From assembly GCA_021234155.1 (NCBI GenBank), contig JAJEKV010000050.1, forward strand, positions 4,364,488-4,428,487: a stretch of DNA of 64,000 bases, in the 5' to 3' direction. The position numbers and the translations under genes were made by a program. Each line of letters begins with the position of its first letter. Within the stretch, counting starts at the first letter, position 1. The notes under the pieces are model-generated. The model ran no database searches, had not been told where the DNA came from, and saw nothing but the letters and a program-made list of their open reading frames with translations. Positions 1 to 9,722 of this stretch are shown here, one piece after another. This DNA comes from Isoetes taiwanensis. Taxonomy: Eukaryota > Streptophyta > Lycopodiopsida > Isoetales > Isoetaceae.

Positions 1-745
1 TACAGGAATAATGGAGGTCTGGAAATGATTGCAATGTCAATACGCACCAAATTGAAAATATGAACATAAGGACAAGAATATGAACTACAAAGCTTAGCTC
101 AACCCAAAGCTCCGCAGATTGGGCTGCGAAAAAAGACTATCAAACACATTGTCCAACTCAAGTCAATAACATTTTTTCTCTTTAACGCATAGATTGATGT
201 TTGCCCAACTTTGCATATTCTTTGCACATATTTATAAGCTAGATTTTGACTCAACCTAGCTCAACAAGCAGCCCCTAGCTCAACTCAAATCCCATATTGG
301 AACCACAAAGCTACATTTCCCAACTCAAAGTAAGAATATGCCTCTCTTTGTAATTGATTAGGTTGGTGTTCACCCAACACTGTATATTCATTGCACGGAT
401 ATAAGAAAGAAGATTTTAGCTACTTTTGTCAACAAACAAGCATATTGCCCTACGAAGCCTAGCTCCACCCAAAGGGCTCCCATAGTAGAAGGGCCATCTC
501 CAACAAATGTTCTTTATGGTGCCACATACGGTGCCAAATCAATGTCACATTCTATCCACATTGACACTGCATTGGTCTCCATGGACAATAAAACTCAGTT
601 CATTTCAATTCAATGCAAATCTAATGATCACCTCTTCATATAGCACCAACAAACAAATTAGGTAAATGCTTCCACCACTATTTCTATCTCATTCCTACAT
701 AATACGTTCTAGGTAAAGCCCGGCAACGCCGGGCACCATTACTAG
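1..745 (+). mobile_element. Helitron, 3' part (5' end outside window)
   Basis: The right boundary has the plant Helitron 3' signature: a perfect 7-bp stem GCCCGGC/GCCGGGC (718-724 and 728-734) with a 3-nt loop, then 11 nt ending in CTAG at 742-745, followed by a host T. Exact insertion is supported inside the window, because the sequence to the right (746-903) recurs uninterrupted at 7662-7819, where the base before the homologous T is A. That is the A|T target expected of Helitrons. The interior has no Rep/helicase ORF, so the visible part is non-autonomous. It contains a degenerate ~180-bp tandem duplication between about 60 and 480 (recurring phrases such as CCCAAC..T.CATATTC.TTGCAC and CTAGCTC.AC.CAAAG). 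Rolling-circle transposition is known for the family; activity here is not claimed. Confidence 0.8.
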
Positions 746-903
746 TTTAGTCCTTAATTCCCTAAGTTATAGGTTATTATCCCTAATGGTTAAATTAGCA
801 TAGCTAATTTAATCCCTTTTAGAACCCCATGGAGGCGTACCTTTAGGGGGTGACGTACGTATAGATACGTTATATATACCGTATGAATACGTGGAACGTC
901 ACA
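746..903 (-). repeat. Ty3/gypsy LTR fragment (5' end of LTR), copy 1
   Basis: Read on the minus strand the LTR begins TGTGACGTTCC at 903 and runs leftward until the Helitron at 745 interrupts it. By eye all 158 bp are identical to 7662-7819. The boundary at 903/904 fits an LTR start: it has the 5' TG, and a purine-rich tract lies immediately upstream on the minus strand. In minus-strand order this is the 3' LTR of the element whose pol genes lie at 1419-4690. Confidence 0.8.
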
Positions 904-915
904 TTCTCCCCTCCT
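904..915 (-). promoter_or_regulatory. Polypurine tract of the gypsy element
   Basis: On the minus strand the 12 bases AGGAGGGGAGAA directly precede the LTR start TGTGACG at 903. This is the position and composition of the plus-strand priming site of LTR retrotransposons. It fixes the element's orientation as minus. Confidence 0.7.
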
Positions 916-1418
916 TAGAAATAATGTTGTCCTCAGCATTGGGGTTAGTTGAGCTGAGAGAGTTACCTGAAGAAAGTGAATTAGAAAGCAATACAGTGAC
1001 GTTGAAAGTATAACATTAATACGTTGAAATTATAGCATTTCGGACAGTAATACATTGAAGTTGAAAATATCAAAGTGCAAGCACCAAAGTGCCTTATACA
1101 AACTTATCATCAGAGGAAAGTCTGATTTAAAAACATCATGGGCTAATTTAAAATCACATATGTAAACAAAGCGAATCGAAAAAGGTTGGGTCATCGGCAA
1201 CCCTCTATACATGGCAGGTCACTTAAGCGCCAGCGGCTGCACATGTCAATATGCCAGTATATCAATAATATCATTAGATTGTGGTTGGAGGGACCACTCT
1301 CTATAAATAAAAGAAAATCTATCTACAAGGGAACCTATCATGTCTATGGCTTGCAGTTCATTGCGGCATAAGGAATGGTCTAGTTCCTCATATAGCCGAG
1401 ATGAACGCAGTCTATCAA
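916..1418 (-). other. 3' untranslated part of the gypsy element
   Basis: This stretch lies between the polypurine tract and the last recognisable pol domain. I see no convincing coding sequence in it. Its position suggests element 3' UTR. Confidence 0.4.
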
Positions 1419-2029
1419 CTAGATGCTTTCCAAGCAATGCGTGGTCATGTCAACATTAACAATACACGACGTCCTAGAGAACACAAAGGTGATCTCATCA
1501 TCGGTTATCATTATAAAATACGATGCATCTACCCCTCTAGAGCATGATTCTCGGCAATTCAAGTCTTCAAGCTTACCGCCGGGAGCGGGGTTGATAGCAT
1601 CGTTGATGGTGCGGCCCTGAAATTCCCGCATGAAGTCCGGATAGTGCTTCTCAAGGTCTATCTTCATCACCCAGGTAGCATCCTCAACTGGTAAGTGCTT
1701 CCACTTAACCAAGTATTGTAACATTTGAGTCCTTCTGGTCTGTTTGTAAGCTCGATCAAGAAGAGCTTCAGGCACTATCTCCAGATGCTCTTCGGTCATT
1801 TCTAGGAGGGTTGGGGTATCCAAAACCTCCTCTGTTGTTTCAGAAGACTCACGTGGAAGACCTTGTGGATCTTCAAGCGGGGCGGCAAGTCTAAGCGATA
1901 TGCCTGTTCTCCAACACGTTCAGTAATCTTGAACGGCCCAGCCCATCTGGGTGCCAACTTCTTGCAGTTACCAATTTTAAGCTTGGCTTGTTTTACTTTG
2001 ATCTTAAGCCAAACCGAGTCAGCCCCCAC
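1419..2029 (-). pseudogene. Gypsy pol: integrase C-terminal region and chromodomain (broken)
   Basis: Two overlapping minus-strand frames (2029-1802 and 1823-1419) encode the end of a chromovirus polyprotein. The first carries the integrase C-terminal GPF/Y-type segment (APRWAGPFKITERVGEQAYRL, shown here only as the stretch around GPFKI) and the HVSLLK motif. The second carries a chromodomain: QYLVKWKHLPVEDATW with the aromatic and acidic residues usual for the fold. A frameshift separates them near 1810. In chromoviruses the chromodomain directs integration towards particular chromatin. It marks this element as a plant chromovirus rather than another gypsy clade. The frames are too broken to give a protein. 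Confidence 0.85.
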
Positions 2030-2254
2030 GGAAGACTCGTGGGGTTCGGTGTTTATCCGCTAGACTTTTCTGACGACTGCGCGCCGCCAATAAGTAACCA
2101 CGAACTTCTTCAACCAAGGCCTGCATTTCTAAAAGGAGTTGTTGAGAGACCTCCACTTTAGAAGCGAGGGGTTATGCCATGTGTCCGAGTAAGACATTGA
2201 TAGCCATAATTTATCATGAAGGGAGACATCCTGGAAGACTCACCTTACGTCTTG

Positions 2255-3012
2255 TTATAGGCTTAACTCTACCAAATAAATATAATCAGCCCATTGTGAT
2301 TGTTTACTCCATACATAGCTTCGTAGCATATCTTCGATAATGCGATTGATACGTTCTGTCTGACCATCTGTCTGAGGATGGTAAGCTGTACTTATAGCAA
2401 GCTTGGTCTGGATGGTGGCGAAGAAGTCCTTCCAGAATGCACTTACAAATTTAGGATCTCGGTCTGATACAATCACTCTTGGCATCCCGTGCAACCTGAA
2501 AATCTCTTTTGCAAATAGCAAGGGCGGTGTCGGCGGCGGTGTCCGGGGTCCGACATGGCAAGAAATGAGCCATCTTTGACAATTTGTCGACCACTACCAT
2601 TAATGCATCATATCCCGAGTAACGATGGAAGGCCCACAATGAAGTCCATGGTTATTACTTCTCACTTGGCGTTGGGCACATCCAAAGGTTGCAACTCCCC
2701 TGGAACTCTTAATTGCTCAGCCTTGGTTTGTTGACACACCTGAAACTGCTTGATGTATCTAGCAATATCCTTCTTCATCGAAGGCCAAAAATAGCTGGAG
2801 CGGATCTTAAAGTAAGTTTTCATAAATCCCGCATGTCCAGCTATAGGGCTGTTGTGTGTGTCATGGAGAATTAGCTTGCGCACCCCTGAAGTCTCAGAAA
2901 CACACAACTTATCCTTGTGATATAATAAGTTGCCCTCTTTCTTATATGAACGGAAAGCTTCACGTTCTTTTTGCATGCGACGCTTCTTTACCCAAACTCC
3001 CCCAAACATCAC
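2255..3012 (-). pseudogene. Gypsy pol: integrase zinc-binding and catalytic core (broken)
   Basis: The minus-strand frame 3012-2662 holds the HHCC zinc finger: H in LILHDTHNSPIAGH and the paired cysteines in FQVCQQTK. Frames 2639-2451 and 2521-2255 hold the catalytic core. The first Asp is in VVVDKLSKMAHF, the second in VIVSDRDPKF, and the Glu in QTERINRIIEDML, so the DDE triad can be traced. At least two frame breaks (near 2650 and 2500) split the domain. The product would have inserted the cDNA copy into the genome; the gene is no longer functional. Confidence 0.88.
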
Positions 3013-3099
3013 AAAATTTGGGATCTGTGGCCAGGGTCTGTTCTATCTATTTCCCAAACTCGCTGCTGAGTGTGGAAATGGCGTTACAATGGGTTCGGG

Positions 3100-3480
3100 T
3101 TATCAAAGGATGACGTGACAATGCATCCGCAACCACATTGTGCTTCCCTGGCTTGTAGATAATCTCGAAGTCGTATTCCTCGAGGAATTCCATCCATCTT
3201 CTCTGACGGAGATTGAGATTTGGTTGGGTAGATAGATAGCGGAGACTCTGATGATCCGTATCTAGCTGAAATTTTCTACCGAGAAGGTAGTGTCTCCAAA
3301 CACGGGAGGCGGGACACTTTGCCCGGCAAGAACTCGATCATGGGTAGGGTATCATTTGTTCAAGGTCATTCATTTTCTTTGAATCGTAGGCAACAACTCT
3401 CCCCTCCTGCATTAGCACTCCACCGGTAGCTATCTTACTAGCATCCGTGGTAACGAAGTTTATCCTTTTCGGGATCGGGC
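3100..3480 (-). pseudogene. Gypsy pol: RNase H domain (broken)
   Basis: Conceptual reading of the minus strand across frames shows the standard gypsy RNase H signatures: TDASKIATGGVLMQ followed by VVAYDSKKM, then YLLGRKFQLDTDHQSL and finally YKPGKHNVVADALSR. Several frame changes and stops interrupt it, so no long ORF covers the domain. It lies between reverse transcriptase and integrase, as expected for Ty3/gypsy. Confidence 0.8.
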
Positions 3481-3841
3481 AAAGTGAGGACCGGTCGCGG
3501 ATGTTAAAGCATCCTTGAGCTTCACAGCCGACACTGGACTTTTGCTTCCCAATGTTCCATCAATCCTTCACTCTCTCATGCTTTGTGAGATTAGTAAGAG
3601 GTGCGGCAATTGTTGCAAAATCCTTAACAAATTTCGATAATACCTTGCGAGTCCCAAGAAACTTGGGACTTAAAGAAACATTACCGGAATAGGCCAATCC
3701 TTTCTTGCTTCTATCTTGGCCGGATCGGTAGCAATTCCCTCTGCTGAAATGATATGCCCCAAATAGTCGACCTTTGGGAGTGGCAAACTTGCATTTAGAG
3801 AACTTGGCGAAGAGCTGATGGCCTTAGCTTCTGTAAAGCCA

Positions 3842-4480
3842 ATCGAAGATGTTGTTCATGTTGCTGCAAGGTTTTACTATAGATGAGAATGTCGTCAAAG
3901 AAAATAACAACAAAGTCATATAAGTATTGGCGGAAGATGTCATTCATCAACCGCATGAGCGTTCTGAGGGGCATTGGTTAACCCAAAAGGCATAACGGTG
4001 AACTCATAATGCCCATATCCGTGCTAAATGCAGACTTATGAATGTCCTCCTCCTTTATCGATTTGATGGTACCCGAGCGTAAATCAATCTTTGAGAAATA
4101 TTTGGCTCCTTGTAACTGGTCCATGAGATCATCTGCCCTAGGCAAAGCATAGCGATTCTTGATGGTATGCTTATTGAGCTGCCTATAATCAATACACATC
4201 CTCAAGGAGCCATCTTTCTTCTTGACAAAAAGAATAGGAGCGCCAAATGGTGAAACACTAGGCCGAATAAAACCTAGGTTTAATTTAGTAACTCTTGAAG
4301 TTGTTTCTTAAGCTCTGCCAACTCTAGAGGACTCATTCGGTACGGGGCCTTGCTGGTAGGCTTAGTACCTGGTTCTAGAGCTATCTCACATTCTACCCCT
4401 CTGAAAGGAGGAAGCTTGTGGATCTCATCTGGAAAAAGATCGCTAAACTCTCGAAGAAGGGTGGCAATGTCTTGTGGCAA
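3842..4480 (-). pseudogene. Gypsy pol: reverse transcriptase (broken)
   Basis: Frame 4480-4280 gives the N-terminal part (FSDLFPDEIHKLPPFRGVE, then [17 protein letters not shown]). Frame 4205-3978 gives the motif [19 protein letters not shown] and [12 protein letters not shown] with the first catalytic Asp. Around 3863-3905, in another frame, VIFFDDILIYSK supplies the FFDD form of the catalytic YxDD box. The domain order and motifs are typical of Ty3/gypsy. Multiple frameshifts show that it is a relic. Confidence 0.88.
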
Positions 4481-4605
4481 GGTATCGATTGCCTGCTTCT
4501 GCTTAGTGTCAGACTCAATGGAGGCAAGTGTAATGAGGCAAAGGAGCTTATCCTCGCATTATAGCTTTTTCTAACTCACCGATTGACATAGACTGCATAA
4601 CAAGG

Positions 4606-4690
4606 GTGGAATGGATCACCTTTTATCGTCACGCGTGCTCCATTAGCGGCGTTGAAGGTAACCTCTCGTTTCTCGCAGTCTATGTTGGCA
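4606..4690 (-). pseudogene. Gypsy pol: C-terminal remnant of aspartic protease
   Basis: The minus strand reads IDCEKREVTFNAANG and ARVTIKGDPF, the segment that usually follows the second half of the gypsy retropepsin. The catalytic half is missing. Homology to the element stops near 4700, so this marks the left edge of the break that separates pol from gag. Confidence 0.6.
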
Positions 4691-4907
4691 GTTGAACAAA
4701 CTTCTTGAATGACAAACCATTGTTTTTGCATCACATAGTATTATAAATGCCAATACATCCACGATATCTTGTAGCTAAGCTGAAGTTTTAGTTGATGATG
4801 CAGTATAAATTTATACCGAGGATACAAAAGTTGAAGTAATGAAGCCCTGTGATTACATGCCCTCCTTTTTTATTCTCGGAGATGTATTTTTGAATGCACA
4901 TGTCTTT

Positions 4908-5246
4908 CTACAACATGGTGATGCTCAGAAGATAGTCAATCTCTTTAGTAATGTTAAGCATATTCATCACAATTACGTCATCTGTAGCAGTGGGCACCAT
5001 GCACATTTCTCTGGCAGTGAAGTATTCGTCTGCCTTACCCTTTCCTATATATTTGCAAATAAATAGGTAAACTTCTGAGGGGTTTCTACTCCTCGCATCC
5101 CTCTGGATAAACCATGTAGTTTCCTTTTCGTCAAACACATGTGTCACCATAACATTTTGGAGTTCTTTGCCTTTAGTAGCAATTTTTGAGCTACCTGAAG
5201 TGAAGTTCGCATGTATATAGAGAAAAAAAAGTAGAAATAACAACAT
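4908..5246 (-). CDS. Unidentified 112-aa ORF (possible captured or relic coding segment)
   Basis: An uninterrupted minus-strand frame starts MLLFLLFFLYIHANF and continues through TSGSSKIATKGKELQNVMV and TWFIQRDARSRNPSEVYLF to a stop near 4908. The body from residue ~17 has mixed, protein-like composition, unlike the surrounding AT-rich DNA. A consensus-like acceptor (TTCACTTCAG) just before GSSK hints that the hydrophobic N-terminus may really be intron. I do not recognise the family. It sits in foreign DNA between the split gag and pol of the gypsy element, so it could be a transposon-borne fragment. It could also be chance. Confidence 0.25.
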   Translation of the reverse strand: MLLFLLFFLYIHANFTSGSSKIATKGKELQNVMVTHVFDEKETTWFIQRDARSRNPSEVYLFICKYIGKGKADEYFTAREMCMVPTATDDVIVMNMLNITKEIDYLLSITML

Positions 5247-5451
5247 GATTCGACTACTTTATGCTCTAACATTGCATTACAAGCTCAGAAAATTTAGAAC
5301 CGTTTTAGAACTTTTTAGACTAAAAAACCAAGAAAAGTGTGTAAAATTATCCCTTATGTGTGTTACTTTAGTAGTTTTCAGTTGCCAAACCCTTTGGCGA
5401 GCAAGAAAGACCCCAAAAGATTTTACACGATATATATTTTGCCTCAGGACT

Positions 5452-5453
5452 GC

Positions 5454-5484
<31 letters not shown>

Positions 5485-5634
5485 AAAGTCTTATATATAT
5501 ATGCAATTCGGTATAAATTTATACCGTTTCTTCGTATAGATTTATACCGCAAGAGTTCTCTTTTCTTGTCGGATATATATATGTAAGTATGTGTATATAT
5601 TATATATATATACACATATATGTATATATAAATT
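5452..5634. repeat. (TA)n-rich microsatellites
   Basis: Two TA/TATG dinucleotide tracts (about 5452-5503 and 5572-5630) lie between the outlying and the dense palindrome copies. Confidence 0.85.
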
Positions 5635-5928
5635 GGTTGTCTGAAGGTTATCTGCGGTATAAATTTATACCGAGAGAGCTGTCGCGGTATAAATTTATAC
5701 CGAGAGAGCTCTCGCGGTATAACGAGGGAGCTCTCACGGTATAAATTTATACCATGAGTTCTCGCAGTGAATCGAGAGAGCTCTCGCGGTATAAATTTAT
5801 ACCGCTCGAGTCCTCTCACGGTATAAATTTATACCGCTCGAGTCCACTTGTGGTATAAATTTATACCATGCGAACTCTCTGGCATGTTATATCCACACAA
5901 CACTATCTATTGTAGTATAAATTTATGC

Positions 5929-7661
5929 CATCTAGAAATTTATTTTGAAGACGTTATGTCCACGCATTGTCATCGCGGTATACATCAGTCTATAGCAAGA
6001 CGAATGAGCAAATAAGAGCAAGTATATAAGATGAAGAGCGAGCGTCTTCGACTCCAACTTACACTTCAAAGTGTAAATTTGTTCAATGAGGCATACTTTC
6101 ATGTGAAAATGTTTGCTTCGATGAGGCAATGTCAAAATGTGTTGCATTTTTTACAGTTTTGTTCATAGTTTTGTATTGATTTTGAAAACTTTGAATAAAA
6201 TACCTTTTGGCACTTTTAGTGTGCTTTTGTTTTTTTTCAATGTCTATTTTGTTTAGTTTTTGAAAATATTACTATTTCTCAAACCAAACTAGGGGGCCAA
6301 AAAGGGATATCAAACAATTTTGAATGAAAGCTAAGTTCACACCCCCCCTCAAAAATGATGCCTAAAATTTTCAAATTGTCACACTTGTCACAAATATACC
6401 ACGAAAAGGGACCTTTTTGGTTGGATTTTAGGGAATCTTTCAAAGATTCCTTTTAAAGTGCGTTTATAGCAAATTAGTGCGTTTCATTTTAAACTTTGTT
6501 CTAAAACTAAGAAAACACCCCAAACCCCGTGGGTTCTACCCGGCTCGGACTCGGTGAGGATCGTGGTGGTGGGCCTCAAGAGATCGGCGAGGCCAGGAGT
6601 CTTGGCATGGCGTTGGCTGGCATAGAACATCGGCTAGGGTTGTCCACTCCATCCGCCCCTCCTGTGCACACTTTGCAGATGGGTCAATTCACGCTATGGC
6701 TTTGCTATAGCCTTGGGAAACGCAGGTTCAAGGTATCACCCTTTGAGCCTACTCAGGGTTCATGACTCTGGTCCGATGATGAGGCGAGGGGGGAAGCGTC
6801 CCCTTCGAGAATCACGGTGGTTCCATGGGTGAGCTAGAGAATCGTGCGCATCCGACCCCGCATCCGTGCAGACTTACTCACCTAAATCTACTCAAAGTAC
6901 GGGATGCCCCATGCGGGTCACACCTCGTACCCGTGGAGTGTCGGACCCATACCCGGCGGCTTCGCGCCTGGCTTCGCCGGCTATTGAAGGCCTAGCCCAC
7001 TATAGAAGTCTCGGGGAGCCTTTTATGTTGGGTGCAAGACCCCACCCCACTTCACCTTTGTGTTCCTTATACGGTGCTAAGCGGTCCATAGCATCTAAGA
7101 CCGGTGGGCTCTTGTGCCTGACGCGATTAATGGGACTCTACACGAGCTATCTAGGAGCATACTACAATACATGGCTCAGAGGTCTCTATCCCCGTAATTC
7201 CCCATTTGAGTAATACTAGACAAAGAACTAACAATCCATCCTTTGAGCAAAACCGAGAATCAAATATAAAGAGAACTTACCTTTACAACCAAGGGTTAGT
7301 TCCTATGATTGAAACACAAAGAGAACAGAGAAACGAACACAACCAAGGCCCAATAGGGCTATCTAGAATTCACAGGATATCCTAGCCACCCACCTGAGTT
7401 CTGGCTGGACTCGTTACCATGGGGTGCTTCCATCTCTTGGGTCTAGGGGGTTCGGCTTACGCTTCCACGGGTTCTACTTGGTATGGTGGGCCTCGCTTGG
7501 TATGATGGCGCTCGGCTCCTGCTCCTTCTTTTGGGCTTAATTGAGGGAGTCAAAACAGGGATAGGGATGGGTTGATGACCTAATTTGGAAATCCCCATGC
7601 TGGCCAATCGATTGGGCCAGGTGGCGCCTTCCCAAAACAACAATTAGTCTAATTAATCCTA
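5929..7661. other. Non-coding; AT-rich part then GC-richer probable LTR interior
   Basis: 5929-6500 is AT-rich with no supported gene. From about 6510 to 7640 the base composition is clearly richer in G and C. This continues without a break into the LTR copy at 7662-7819, so it is probably the rest of that LTR read leftward on the minus strand. Short open frames on both strands show no family motif. The far end of the LTR (expected to show TGTAACGTTCC on the plus strand) was not found. Confidence 0.4.
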
Positions 7662-7819
7662 TTTAGTCCTTAATTCCCTAAGTTATAGGTTATTATCCCT
7701 AATGGTTAAATTAGCATAGCTAATTTAATCCCTTTTAGAACCCCATGGAGGCGTACCTTTAGGGGGTGACGTACGTATAGATACGTTATATATACCGTAT
7801 GAATACGTGGAACGTCACA
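7662..7819 (-). repeat. Ty3/gypsy LTR segment, copy 2 (uninterrupted site)
   Basis: This is a 158-bp sequence identical by eye to 746-903, starting TGTGACGTTCC on the minus strand at 7819. No Helitron interrupts it; the sequence continues leftward past 7661 (A). No polypurine tract precedes it. Instead it is joined directly to gag coding sequence at 7820, so a deletion or recombination has fused the LTR to gag. Confidence 0.85.
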
Positions 7820-8862
7820 TTGGTTATCTACACGACCCTGGTCCACTGCAGCATACATGCACATTCTTTCCACAGGAGGGTCCGTGATTCGAGCAGCCCT
7901 AACTTCAACTGCAGGGTTAGCTTGTGCTATAATCCTGTTATCTCCTCTAGCCTGTCCTCTGCCACCCCTGTTATTGTTCCAAAAACCTCCACGACCACCC
8001 CTGTTACCACGACCTGTGTTTCCTCTGCCTTGGCCCCGTCCATAAGTATCACTAGAATTCGACCTGGACCACTGGTTTGTTTTCCCTCCACGTTGAGAAC
8101 ATGCAGACGAGGCGGTACTATCCATCCACCTTCTCGGACAATCTCGTCCATAATGACCAACTTCTCTGCACCTAAAGCATCGATTCTCATTGATACACTT
8201 TTCCCTGGTTTCATCATTCAAAGGTGCATACATAGGCCAAGATCCTCGATTTTGACTGCCCTCCTGCATACTGACAGCCTATGCAGCCATGCCACCCCGA
8301 CTAGGGAATCTACCTCTACTCGTAGATCCACCAGTTTGCCATGTGGAAGGAACTTGTCTCTTTTTAGCATCTCCAAGGTTGCCTTCTCAGCTAGGTCAGA
8401 TTCACGATTCTTAGCAATTCTGAATACCTCCTCCAAATCCTTGTAGGACACACCTGACATTGTGCTCTTAATATCAACCTGTAAATGCTTCACAAATCGA
8501 GCACAGACCTTCTCCTTATCCTCAAAAGGACAATGATACTGCAACCTTCTAAACTTCTCGTTATATTCGGCCACTGTCCCTTTTTGTCTCAGGTCCAAAA
8601 ACTCATTCATCTTGTCTACTTTGTATCCAAAAGGCATAAAGTGTCCTTCAAAAGCGGTCTTAAACTCTTGCCAAGTTGCCTGCCCTGCAACCTTATTTAT
8701 GTCCCGCTTTAGCACCTTCTCCACTGCCTTGTCAGCTGCCGTCTTTTGTTGCGACGCACTCTGCTGCAATACTTGCTGGATAGCCTGCAAGATATCGGCT
8801 ACATCAGGGGTTCCGCTAGGCCCAGCTCCACCAGCCTATCCAGCTCCTCCTGGGGAACTCAT
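7820..8862 (-). pseudogene. gag: Gypsy gag (capsid and zinc knuckle), broken
   Basis: The minus-strand coding sequence probably starts at ATG 8862 (MSSPGGAG), which meets an in-frame TAG after eight residues. Frame 8790-8218 carries the retrotransposon gag domain: WQEFKTAFEGHFMPFG, then FLDLRQKGTVAEYNEKFRRL. After a frameshift near 8250, frame 8269-7820 carries one CCHC zinc knuckle (CFRCREVGHYGRDC) and a Gly/Arg/Asn-rich RNA-binding-like tail with GRGNRGGRGG. The protein would package element RNA. Coding sequence stops abruptly at 7820, where it meets the LTR copy; the expected protease does not follow. Gag and the pol remnants at 1419-4690 plausibly belong to one family, now separated by about 3.1 kb. 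Confidence 0.88.
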
Positions 8863-8936
8863 CTCTACAAGAATCTGAAACGATAGCAAATATCATCAAT
8901 AATCGAAAATCTTATAATCCACTAATCAGAACCTTG

Positions 8937-8948
8937 CTCTGATACCAA
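8937..8948 (-). promoter_or_regulatory. Gypsy primer-binding site (initiator tRNA-Met)
   Basis: On the minus strand TGGTATCAGAGC, complementary to the 3' end of plant initiator tRNA-Met, lies directly after the LTR end GGAACGTTACA and upstream of gag. It fixes the 5' LTR/leader boundary at 8948/8949. Confidence 0.88.
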
Positions 8949-9577
8949 CTGTAACGTTCCTAACCGATATGCCCTTAACCAACTGGGCAAAACCGTCTAG
9001 ACGTTTATGAGTAGTCGCTTCTACTCATTTATGCTGGTGTCTCGGGAACGCCCCACAGGCACATTCAAGGTTCGAATACTCGAGCGGTCTACCATGGGCC
9101 CGTTACAATATGTGTGAAAATGGGTCGGAAAAACCCCCCTACGAGTCACTCAGGCACATTATATGGCACCCCCAATGTGAATCCCCCTTGGTTGCAATGT
9201 TACCCATAATGTTAACTGCTCTAGCATTTTATAATATGTTCTCTTATATGCATTGAATGCAAGTATGAAGTTAACAATTATTGAATTGAGCATGCATAGG
9301 CTAATTTAGAAGCATTAGTTGCAAAGGAACAATTCATCAATGAAGAAGGAGTCGAAGGCCCCGCCCAGAAACTAGCATCTCCACTAGGCCGATGCGAGAA
9401 GACAACAAAGCCATAGACACTACTCCGTCATAACCAAAACAAGAATAAGTATATATGAATGAACATCTAGGACTTAGCAAGATATGCGTCCGCTTTAAAA
9501 ATCATGGCGAAATTGCCACAAGACTGGCCAAACCATGGGTAGAACCTCCACAAAAATAGCAAAATTCTAAAACTAGA
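8949..9577 (-). repeat. 5' LTR of the gypsy element (inner end), interrupted by a LINE
   Basis: The LTR starts TGTAACGTTCC on the plus strand, so it ends GGAACGTTACA on the minus strand. This is a near inverted repeat of the TGTGACGTTCC at the other LTR end, the usual TG...CA format. How far the LTR extends is unknown, because a LINE is inserted at 9578. The sequence may continue at 15321 beyond it. I see no coding content. Confidence 0.6.
9567..9577. repeat. Target-site duplication of the LINE, left copy
   Basis: CTAAAACTAGA lies directly before the poly(T) run and matches 15321-15331 exactly. Together they frame the LINE. Confidence 0.8.
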
Positions 9578-9722
9578 TTTTTTTTTTTTTTTTTTTTTGA
9601 AGGATGCTTTCATTCATAATGGATTTATGTGTACAACTTAATTCTATGTGATATCAAAACCTCCACAACGTCTTGACGACTGTGCAGAGTTAATCACATA
9701 GCAAGATTAAACGTGCCATACG

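Larger units (their letters stand above)
4802..5928. repeat. Array of 16-bp perfect palindromes GGTATAAATTTATACC
   Basis: Seven exact copies of GGTATAAATTTATACC occur at 5510, 5656, 5686, 5738, 5788, 5820 and 5852. Imperfect copies start near 4803, 5533, 5697 and 5913. Between about 5671 and 5810 they alternate with a second palindromic block built on GAGAGAGCTCTC. Spacing is irregular (30-52 bp in the dense part). Each copy could form a cruciform or hairpin. Because the units are their own reverse complement, both strands give repetitive ORFs such as the RYKFIPREL repeats seen on the minus strand; I do not call these genes. Confidence 0.9.

Noticed and set aside
5277-5819. 180-codon minus-strand ORF with RYKFIPREL repeats
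   Set aside because: The repeats come from self-complementary palindromes that also open the other strand. The middle is (TA)n and codes for Tyr-Ile runs.
6529-7213. Plus-strand ORFs of 78 and 115 codons in the GC-richer block
   Set aside because: Probably LTR interior; no domain, and they run opposite to the gypsy element.
7799-8446. 215-codon plus-strand ORF
   Set aside because: Antisense to gag, including the Gly/Arg-rich tail; no motifs in this direction.
9067-9090. GGTTCGAATAC, resembling a tRNA or SINE B box
   Set aside because: No A box at the correct distance and no cloverleaf; it lies within the gypsy LTR.
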